A DNA stretch of 64,000 nt from Tenrec ecaudatus. Taxonomy: Eukaryota > Chordata > Mammalia > Afrosoricida > Tenrecidae. Below, piece after piece: positions 35,201-47,200 of the stretch (its first letter is position 1; each line of letters starts with the position of its first letter). The notes beneath the pieces are model-generated. The model worked only from the letters and a program-made list of their open reading frames with translations. It did no database searches and was not told where the DNA came from. A program made the translations under genes and the position numbers. The stretch is from NCBI RefSeq assembly GCF_050624435.1, contig NC_134539.1:49198001-49262000 (forward strand), in the 5' to 3' direction.

Positions 35201-38200
35201 AAAAATTATCATATTGGGAAATGTATTAAATTATCTGATTTTACTATACTAAAACAAAGGGGGGGGGGAAGTCAGCCAAGCGTAAAGGTACAAACAAAAT
35301 CTATCATCCCAGTCAAGGGCCTAGAACACTGTAAATGTTCAGTAAGTGCTTATTGTACCTGTTACTCTCAAAGTATTCTTATATAGCAGTGGTAATATTT
35401 TAAATAGCCCCTCTAAGGCGGGGACCTTTGAACAATACTTTCTTGCACTGTTGTGAAGTTTTTCCATGCTTTAATACAACTCAATTACTTTAAAATTTTA
35501 ATTTGAAAGTAGAGTAAGTATGCAAAGAGAAACAAAATAAATCATCTTTACTAGTCTAACCTTAATGGGAAAAAATCCTACAGTTAAAGCACTACGCATC
35601 AATACTACATTCAAGTAGATAAATAAAATTCAAACTTTAAAGAATAAAGCATGTTTTAAATATTAAAATATTAAGTACATCCAAATAATAATGGAGACAG
35701 TACACAAAACTTCTATCTTGTAAAATTTTATTGCTACTACTAATTTAACTGCTTACTTTCAAGGAAAACGCAAACCTAACCAGAGCAGATTATCACTATT
35801 ATCATTCTTCATTAGTACCTAATTGAGCTTGATTTGCATCTGCCATCTGAACCAGGGCATTTTCTTTCTTATTAAACATAATCTTCACTCGATGCACATC
35901 ACCATATACTCCTAATTAAATAAAGAACAAGTTTTTAGGGTCAGATCATGTGATTTTAAATTTCTTTTGTTAAATACATTTGAACTAGGCTTTTCTCCCC
36001 TCTCATATGATAGACTCTCTCTGGGTAATTTCATTTACACTCCATTTTTGTCTCTCTCCTAAATTCCAGACCAATTCATCTTTTTCACATGGATGTTCCA
36101 TGAACACTTCGAGCTTAACATGTCCCAGCTCGTCTCTTCCGTTCTAACGCTTCACTGCGTTTGTGGAGCCTACCATGTCCACACAGTTACTCCAGACAGG
36201 CATCTGCAAGCCATCTTTTGACTCTCCATTTTTAAACTCTGCATCCAGCCATTCACCAGTACCCATGGATTTTATTGTATTGCCGAATTATTGCTTCCAT
36301 TTATTCACTTCTCCTCCTCCTACCAACAAAGTTATTATACAGGGCTGGATCACAACAATAGTTCCCAAATTGATCTCATTCTATCCAAATTTGCAGGCGT
36401 CTGGAAAGGGAGTCCTATATCCCAGAGGGCATACAAATGGTTATCAGTGAATGGGTTGGAAAAAAAATAAAATTCTTACTTCTAAGATGTGTTTACATAA
36501 AAGTATATATTGAAAGGGAGAACCGATCTTGGAGATCTATGTGTAACCTCCTCTCTTGGAGATGGGAAATGGGAAGGTGGGTGAGGGGAGACGCTGGGCA
36601 GTGTAAGATAAGATAAAATAATTATTTATAAACTATTAAGGGAGCAGGGAGAAGGGGGGAGCGGGAAGGTAGGGGGAGTGGGAAAAAAGGGAAACCGAGC
36701 TGATTCCAGGAACCCAAGTGGAAGGCGAATGTTGAGAATGACGAGTGCAATGAATGTATAAGGGTGCTTTGCTCAATTGATGTATGTATGGATTGTGATG
36801 GGAGTTGTTTGAGGCCCAATAAAAAGATTTATTTTTTTTAAAGTATATGGTAAATGTTTACATAAAAGTATAAGAAATTTTTATTATATCAATGAAATTC
36901 CAGATAGGAAGTTCCACAATGTGAAGGACAAGCTTTCTCATTTTTCTTGTATTTAATGTATACAAAAAATCGTTTCTGGTGTACTAAAGAGACGGTCAAT
37001 ATTAGAAAAATTTTAAATAATGCCTGTGACAATTTTCAAGATACAAAATTTCCTCACACACAAAAAAACCTAAGCTCAACTAATTAGCAATTAGAGACAT
37101 GTATTTTCAAAACAAAAATTCAAATATTTCAAGTTTGCTGCCCTTTTCAGAAATGACAAGTAGGTAGAAATTTTTGAAAAAAGTACAACACAATTTGTCT
37201 TCGAGGTGAGGCCATTTTTAAATGAATTAGAAACCAGTTACATTTAGAAAGAATTGTACTTTCTAAGAAAATGTTTCCACTCATGATTTTATTATTAAAA
37301 ATTACATTAAATGTGTCACATATAAAAACTTTCCACACTGACAATAAATAAACAACAGAAATGTTTTTGGAATGGTAGAAATATCTTAAGATTTGAGAGT
37401 GACTATGTTTGCAGAGTTCTGAAATTTATTAGAAACCTCTACCTTTTCAAGAAACTTGTAAACAATTTAGAACCTACATTAAAATCCTCCACAAGGAAGC
37501 ATATCAATGAGATTCAAATGCAACAATTTATAAGATCAACTGATTAAACATAAGTAAAATGAGACAGTATAACAGATATTAATGTAATACAGTTAATCGT
37601 AACTAATAAAGGAAAAATTAAATATTGTCATGGACATGCTTTTTTGTCATGACAGCTATTAAAATCAAGTATTTTGAAAAAGTGAATTTAGTAAATCAAG
37701 ACATAGGATAAGAAAAAAAATCAAACTATTGTGAATATTAAATCCTATTTCTTACTGAATGTTTTCTGAAAAATAGGAGCTATCACAAAAATCTTTTATG
37801 CTAAATATTGCTTATTCAATTGCTATCTAATTTATTACATCTGTAGGTACATTATGCTTATATATACTCGTATATAAGCTGAGTTTTTCATCATAAAACT
37901 GGGGTTCGGCTTATACACGGGTCAGTGGTACCCAAGCGAGGTGTAATATCTCGCTGGTGATTGCCATTCCTGTGCTGTTCATTCAAAGCCCTGCTGACAC
38001 TGCAGGGCTTCGAATGTTTGTTTACTCACATCTAACCAATCAGAGCCGTCCTATGACATGGACGGCTCCAATTCGCAGAAGCACCCCTAGTGATTCACTT
38101 ATGCCGGCAGCTGAACTGGTAAGGATGTGTCTGTGGCTGCGCTCCGTCTCTCCCCTCTGGTCTCTGTGTTAATTCACATCCTGCATTTCCCACCCTAGGC

Positions 38201-41200
38201 TGATACTTGAGTCAACCAGTTTTTCTGGTTTCCCAGGTAATAATGAAGTACCTGGGCTGATACTCAGGTGGGCTTATATTCGAGTATATATGGTAAGTAC
38301 AATAAAAGATTAATATAATTAATAATTAATTGTTGCTAGCTATCATCACCCAATTTCAACTCAAGGTGACCTTACATACAAAGTGGCTTTAAATGTGTGG
38401 TGAAAAATTAAATAAAAGATACTGGAATTTTTCAACAAGCTTTTTAAAGCCCCCTCATATAACAACAACAAAATACTGCTATGGCCTAGATCATTCTCAC
38501 AATAGTTTGTATTATTTATAAATAATATATCACATCATATCATATTTCACAAATTAATCATGTATAAATTAAGATCTATGCAACATTTTATGGCACATAG
38601 ACTATCTTAAAACACGAATCTCATTAAGGCATTACGTTGCTTCAAATGATCCAATAGCTTTCCATTGTTCTTGGGCTAAAAGTCAAATTTTAATAAAGCT
38701 TGCACAGCCCTGTATGACCTTTTGCCCCATCCAGCTGTCTATCTTCAACATGGTCCTCTGTCACTCTCCTCTACCATGTGTGCAAACACATTTGTCCTAC
38801 CTTTCTTCCTGGCTAACTCTTACTTAGATTGGGTGTGTCTACACCCCCCTTCAGATTGTGTGTCTCTCCCCCCGCCACCTCAGGTACATGAAAGGGTACC
38901 CCAAAATATACCGGAAATGTGCTGGGAAGGGCTTAAGATTTTGTAGTATACATCCCCCCCATCACACCCTCCCCCACCCCAACAGCTAGCAACTCGCTCT
39001 GAGTTAGCGCACCCAGTGGCATCACCTGGGAAGGTTCTCTCTGGTCACAGTGAATGTTTTCATAAAAGCAGCTTTTCTCAAACCTCATTTTTTTGTGATG
39101 GCTGATTAAAAGAACAGCATGGGGCTGTGAAATTTTGTTTCCTGTTCAGGAAAAATGCCACAGGAACTGCTGTGATGACGAACACAGCTTACAAAGAGTT
39201 TCATGGGAAAATCTCAAGTGTACAAGTGTTATGTTTCTAAAAAAGTGACATGTGCATTGATGAAAAACCTTATTCTTACAATAATTTATAAATTATCAAG
39301 GGTTCATAAGGGAGGGGAGGGTTGGGGGGGAGGGGCAAAAGTGAGGAGCGGATGCCAGGGGCTTACATGGAGAGTAAATGTTTTGAGAATGATGAGGGCA
39401 ATGAATGTACAAATGTGCTTTACACTATTGATGTGTGTATGGATTGTGATGGGAGTTGTATGAGCCCCCAATACAATCATTTTTAAAAACATAGAAAATA
39501 AAAACCTCATTCTGGATGTCCATCAACTTCCTGAATGGATGAAAATGTCAACTCGTAGTATGTTCCGCGAAGTCAGACTATTAATCAAGCTTTCTACTTA
39601 GAGGTTCTTTAAAGATTGCGTAAAAATGTGTGACCACAACAGGACTGATTTGCTACATAGGGGACTAGTTCTGCCACAACAATGCACCTGCTCACGCAGC
39701 CATGTCAGTGCACCAGTTTGGGGCAAAAACCAGCATGCCTCAATTATCCCACACACCTTACTCATCTGACACCCCTTGTGCAACTTTTTGTTTCCGCGAA
39801 AGCAGAGGAATATGTAGAAGAGATTAAAAAAAAACAAGGGAGGTACTGTCAGCCATCCAAACAGATGAGTTTGAAAAATGTTTCCAAGAATGGAATCACA
39901 GATTTGACAAATGTATTTAGTGTAATGGAGAGTAGTTTGAAGGTGATATGGGTGTTTTGTTAAAAAAAATTGAATATATAGCTTGGGGAAAGGGTGCAAT
40001 TCTGGTTTTTTGGAGTACCTTCTCATAGGCTCTCATTAAAAACTGTACTTCCTGATTACAAAAGTTTATTGTAATACTTCTTGAGTTTTAGTCACCACTA
40101 TATACTCACTATCAGATACACCGTTGGTAATCAATACATATCACTGCACAAATCCACTCAATTCATATATAAAGATAATATTAAAGATAGCAAAAAGTAA
40201 CTCACCAAATAGGATAAAAAGTCCATGTGGTGTGATAAGCTGTTTGAAAAGGATAACACAAAAATATGTTATTACAGAACATAGAAATCTTAATTGAGCT
40301 TAGTTGTAGAATAACACCAGGTGGTTTAACTTGGCTTTATATGCTTTGATATATGCTAGTGATGAGCTTTTATAAAATCCTTACAACATGAACAAATATT
40401 TTAATTTGAATATAACACTAGATCATAAGCTGTGATACTTCCTCCTAAATCTATTGACATGTAACACTTTTCAACTCACATCAGGATTGAGATTGGTGAC
40501 AAGCAGAACAGAATTCCCTGGTATGCCACCAGCCCCAGGAATGGCCATCCTCCCAGTGACAGCAGAAGAGGTGATTGCAAGAGGACCAAGAGCTCCAGGA
40601 ACAGCAGGGACTGACAGACCTTTTAAAAACACGAGAAGCAGTTCATCTGCTAGTTATTTACACAATTGTAACTCTTAATGTAACTTACGTAAACTAAATG
40701 AACACAAGAGCAAAAATATAGAAGTAAACACAACACAGCTACCATAAAGTTATTAACCCTGAGTTTTCTGCTATAGACTGTCTGGGAGGAGAATTTCTTA
40801 TTTGTTGACATCATACTCAGTACTTTATTATAGAGTACTTTGTAGAATTACTACAATCACAGGTCTTAGAAGTCATTAAGATTTTTAGTATATGACCACA
40901 AGCATTCTAGTGTGAGATGTATCTGCTAGCATACTTTGTAAATGGATATAATTTTCACACTGACTCCACAGATATACAAAGGAAATAAACCCTTCAGAAG
41001 AAGTCACAAATATGCACCCAGTGTAGTGCTATCTGACAGTCTATATGAGAAATGCTTTTGTAACTCATAAAGTTCTGCATAAATACTACTACAACTTACA
41101 ACAGGCATATTGGAATCAATATTCTTTTGTATCAGGATTTTAGGAGCCATATGTACTCCTGTGAGTCCTGGTTGTGTATGGTTTGCACATTGGGCTGAGA

Positions 41201-44200
41201 TCCGCAAGACCTCTTCTCCTGTACTTCAATCTAGTCTCCAACTTGTGGATAACTTTTGTTATTGTTTAAAGGTCAATCACACATGAGTTCAGAATACAGC
41301 TTAGCTACCCTATGGGCTATATCCTTGGGGGGGATGGTGGTGGTCATGGTGTGATTCTAATTCTAACTGAAGAGGGTGGATCAGAACTGCCCCATAGGGT
41401 GTGCAAGGCCGTGCATCTTTACACGAGCAAACTGCCCCATCTTTCTCTTGTGGAGCACTTAATGGGTGTGAACTGTTGGCCTTTTGGTTTGCAGTCAAGT
41501 GCTTAATCACTGTTCCCGCACAGCTCCTCAAACACATCAGAAACCTTCAAAAATTTCACAGAAAAATTAGATTACATTTTAATTCTATATTTCCATTTAA
41601 CTTTTTGAAGTCTGTCCCCCATAACTAAGTTGTCTTAAAACCGCCAAAAAGCTAAAATTTAAACAAGCTTCATATCACTCTTTTAATTTAATACCATCCT
41701 CTTTTTTAAAGAAAGAGTTGTTCTACTCTCCAATTTGGAAAAGTAGGATATAAAGATTATTGTGAGAAAGTAACTATGTTGCAATTTAAAATTATATTCT
41801 TGAATCAGCTGGAAATTGAAGATATATACAATAGGTTTAACACTATACCATTCCCCCATTCACCAACCTTAGAATGTCTTTACCCACCAGAGATAAAGCT
41901 ACAAAAAGATTTTCTTGTTATCAAATAAGTTTTGTATTTGAAGAGGAATGAGAACTCATTATGGTCTGTTATAGTTGAGAGGGAATATATATGGCTATAT
42001 TTCCTCAATCTTGAAACAAACAAGACACACACCCTTGCATGACATAAACTGAACTCACTGATGACAAGGGTTTCTGCGGTTGAATAGGACATATGTATTC
42101 ATTCAAATATTTACTGAGTGCATACTACAAATGAAGTGCTGACCACAGGCATTGGAGACTCAGAGATGAGTAAGACACAGGTCAGTTCAACACAGCAAAG
42201 ACAGGAGCAGTTTATATAATAACTAAAAAGGCAACTCCAAGGGTATTTAATGTCACAGTAACCCATAATTAACTATACCAAGGACAAGTATAAATGACGA
42301 AGACTACGTAATAAAATTAATGAAGCAAAGACTGAAATCAGATAATGTGTTATAAAATACATCGATCTTGTGCAATGTGTCACTTTTATGATTAATGCAC
42401 ATAACGCTTTTATTGTGAATCCTTCACATATGATCATTTTCCATCTTGTAAGTTTCTAGAAAATGTAGAACTTCATTTAAAAATCATTATAGTAAGTTCA
42501 ATGATACAACAGTCACCTGTAGCTTGAGGAAATCCAAGGGCTGGGCCAAATCCAGCAGCCCCTGCATATGGGGAGGAAATGATACCTGGGGCACCTAGTG
42601 GAGAAGAGAAGCTACAATAAATAGACTACCTTCCATAAAGTGGTTATCAGAGCACTATAAAACAGTATATCACTGTTGAGGACATTCAACGAGGGTCTAG
42701 TGTTAGAAATACGAATGTACTGAAAACGGTTCGTTTTGACTGGTTGACGAAGTCTCAGGAGGTAGAACTGGAACAAAACATTATGCGATTGAAAAAACAA
42801 GTGTTTAGTGTGTATTACATACTAAACAAATACTTCTTTTCTTTCTTATTGGAGATCTGGTAGCTAGCTATCATTATCATCAACAACAACAAAGAAAACT
42901 CCAATAGAGGAGATGGTTCTCAGAGAAAAATCGTGCCAAGTTTAAGGTGGCAGGAAGACATTCAAATGGAAAATAAGGGAGGAAAATCAGAATAACTATT
43001 AACAGAGATACAGATTTCTGAATCAGTCAAAGTGAGAGATAATTTTGCTGGGTATCTCACCTCTTCTGTGAGTAAAAGATTTAATGTATGCCGATCTTAA
43101 GTTTCATTTTTAAAATATCACAATTTAAAAGGAAGAAAGTTGTTTTTTTAACATAATACCATAAACTTTATTTACTGTTAAAATATTTTAAATACAAACC
43201 TCTTCCTTGCAGACTATCTTGCTATACGGCATTCTTCTTTTTTTTAATTTAAATTATTTTATTGGGGGCTCGTACAGCTCTTATCACCTTCCATACCTAC
43301 ATCCACTGTGTCAAGCACATTTGTACGTATGTTGCCATCATCATTTGCAAAACATTTTCTTTCTACTTGAGCCCTTCGTATCAGCTCATTCCCCGCCCCT
43401 CCCTGAAAGTAGTTCTATTCAAGAGCAACTATGTCAAAAATCTCCAGGCTGTAAATCAGCATATTTAAACCAATATTTTAATATGTAAGACTATTAGTTT
43501 GAAGCAAGTGGTTTTGTGGTTTACATAGAATGAGTAATATTAATAGTAATAGCAATAAATCTGCACCTGAATTTTCCAAATCCACTTATTTTGCCAACTA
43601 GCAAAACAATGAAATATTAAGATTTACTGTAGGGATACACTTTGTTCCAAGATTCTTGCTTTCCTTTAGAAACAGAGAACTCAAGAAGAAAAAGACAGAC
43701 ATGCATGAGGTCAAGTGAGGGGCTTTCAAAGGTTCACAGACAGATTTCATCATCTTTTCCCATTATCTTTTCATTCCACTTTTCCACAAACCGCTTGAAA
43801 CCCCCTCGGAAATGAAACATTGGTTTCCAGAGAACATGTTTAGGAACACAAAGAGGACCTACTCACCAAACGCAGCAGCCAGGGCGGGTTCCAGGGATGG
43901 CTGGCCATCGCCAGTAGGAAGGTCTAAGCGAGTGAAGTCTCTGCTTTTATCATTATTGTATTTCACATTGAGGCTGGTGAGCTTGGAGAAGTCAATGCGC
44001 AGGGTACAACATGCATTATAGATGTTCTGACCATCCAAAGCCTAAAGCAGGTGAGAAGGGACACTTTGCAAGACAACACCATGGGTACAATCAAGTAGCC
44101 TCAGGTCTGGCACCAAGTGGCAGTAGGTATAAAGCAGATGGCAATGGGCTAGTGTCAAAGACCTGGCTTATTGTTACCTCTGATATGAAGCGACTGAGGC

Positions 44201-47200
44201 TCAGCAGAAAAAGAAAATCCTTATCTTCACTTTTTTCATTTGTAAAACAAAATACTACCCTACCCATCTTGTCTATAAATGCTGTGGTAATATGAGGAAT
44301 TAAAAACTTTGGAAAATCATTGGGAATTATATGAACACTGAACCAAACCAAACTCACATTACCAACTATTATTATTTTACCTGCAGTAAATGTTTAAAGA
44401 TAAAGTTTACATTTCTATTTATTTTTTTGTCCATTAAAGTTTACACTTCATCTTAATTCTGGGGAGTATATTTACATGAGTTTGAAAGAAACAAAGTCTT
44501 TGGTAAATGGTACTTGTCAGAGACATAAAATCTTATCTACCACTTAATATTTTTGTCTTTTAAATCTATTTTGTAAGACATTGAATAGTAAACTGAAAAG
44601 AATTTGAAGTCAGTTCTGACAGATCAAAAATCAATAATCCTGTATTCCTACAATAAAAATATACCAAATGGCAGCCACTATGACTTTCACAAATGCTAAA
44701 AGTTAATGAAAATAGACACCAAAGCACATCAAAAATAAAGCATGAAAGTATACAAAAACTTTGACTTTTTTTTTTAACTGTACAACGTGTTTTATGTGTG
44801 TCGTTTGTCTACAACATTGCTGCAGCTGTGAAGTGCAGTCAAGTGGGTTTGGATTCGTAGTGACTTCATATGCAAGAGTGCAGCAGTGCCTCATCCTGCG
44901 CCGGCCTCACCATGGTTATATTTGAGCCCACTGTTGCAGCCACTGTGTCCATCCATTTCATAGGTCTTCCTCATTTTCTCTGCCCCTCTACACTCTCTCT
45001 CTCTTTTTAATCATTTTATTGGGGAGTCGTACAACTCCTATCACAATCCATCCATCAATCCATTGTGTCCAGCATATTTGATGCCATCATCATTCTCAAA
45101 ACATTTGCTTTCTACTTGAGCCCCTGCCCTGGTAGACTTTTCAGAATAGTCATTAGCATGTATGCTAACCATCTCTCGCTGCCATCCAGTTCAGGTTGAC
45201 TCGCAGCAACTTGATAGGGCAGGGCAGAACTACCCTTGTGAGTTTTTGAGACTATAACTCTTAATGGGAGTACAAAGCTCCGTCTTTCTACCCTTGGATG
45301 GGTTGGTGGCTTCAAACTGCTGACCTTGGGGATCACAGTCCAACTCGTAACTACTTTGCCACGAAGTACAAAATACTGTACACAGGCAGAGGATACAAAA
45401 GATGCAAAGGCTACATTCCTAACTAAGAGCAAGTACTATGTGGTGCACAAAAGTACCATATCTTAGACAAGAAGTTTTAAATATTTCAGATACCAATACA
45501 AGATAGGATTAAGATTATGGATAGGGTGGGGAAAGGAAAACAAAAGGATGAATACAAGGAAGAAAAGGGTAGTGGGGTCATGGGGCATTAATCCACCCAA
45601 GGGGAGGGTATTGTTTATATCTCCACAGGGAAAGTGGGACCAGACTTCAACCCAGTGTCGCAAGGTGTGAACGCAATATCCCGGTGTGGAGGAGGGAACC
45701 GGTGGAGAGGTCTGGGAGGCTGGCCCAAGCACCATAAATTAAGTGGATTCCTGCCCCTCCCCCGAAAAGAATTTTTTCCAAAGGACGACATTGACTCTGC
45801 AGCTCTGGGAGATGGACATATTTGATCAGAGCACACGGGAGCAGATGAAGGGGCAGGAGGAGAGAGTGGAGCACAGCCTGGCCCACCAGGCCGTGATGAT
45901 GATGTTCCTGAGTAGAGCAGCCAGTCCACAGAGAGAACAACATGGCTGGCCCCACTATGAGACATGATGCCCCTCAGTGACTAAGGGCGATACAGGGGAC
46001 AGCACCGGAGACACAGTGTGGGAATTGCACCTGACCTGATCCCACCACACCGAGGCAAATCACTGGGGGAGTGCAGCGGAACAGCAAGGGAATGGAGTGG
46101 CAAGGTCCCCAGGGAATGCTGAAAGTGGACTTCGGGGCCAGGGCGTGGTGCCCCAACAGACTGGACTGGAAAACGCTCCTAAGGGCCAGCAAATGATCCC
46201 TGAACTAACTACAAGCTTTTCTCTTGTGAACTGTTTTATTCTGTTCTTTGTCAGTGGTTTGTTTTTGTTGTTTTGTTGTCTGGTTGTATACTGTTGCTTT
46301 GTTTTCCTCTGTCTAGTTTTCGTGCATGTTAGTGACTCCACAGGTCTGTCTGAATAGGACAGGCTGGAGGAACTATCTGGAGGAAAAACAACAGGACCGA
46401 CAGTTTTGGGGGGACTTGGGGTGGGGGGGGTTAGGGGGGGTAAGGAAGTGGTGTTAACAAACCCAGGGACAAGGGAAAAACATGGGACCCCAAATGGTAG
46501 AGAAGTGGGAGTGGCAGGCCTGGTGGGAAATGATCAAGGGTAAGGTTGCTTAGAGAAGAGGTATACTCTAGCCCAGGTGGCGATGAAGCATGGTAGTAGG
46601 GCAGGAGGAAAGTCAAGGGAGATGGAGGAAAGAGCTAGGAGTCAAAGGGCATTCATGGAGGTCTAGACAAAGACATGTACATGCAAATATATATAGGAGG
46701 ATGGGGAAATAGATCTATGTGTCTATATTTATAGGTCAAGTATTAAGGTGGCGGAAGGACCTTGGGCCTCTACTCAAACACTCCCTCAATGCATGAATAC
46801 CTTCTTTTATTAAATTGGAACTCTATGATGCTCACTCTCCCGACACAACGGCTGGAGCCAAAGTGGGTGAACAAGTAAATGTGGTGAAGAAAGCTGATGG
46901 TGCCCGGCTATCAAAAGAGATAGTGACTGGAGTCTTAAAGGCTTGAAGATAAACAAGCGGCCATCTAGCTCAGAAGCAACAAAGTCCACATGGAAGAACA
47001 CACCAGCCTGAGTGAGCTAGTGGTCCCAAAGGGATCAGTTACCAGGCATCAAAGAACAAAAAATCCTATCATTGACTGCACACCTCCATGATAGGATTGC
47101 TGAAGACAAATGGGTGCATAAGCAAATGTGGTGAAGAAAGCTGATGGTGCCCGGCTATCAAAAGAGATAGTGTCTGGGGTCTTAAAGGCTTGAAGGTGAA

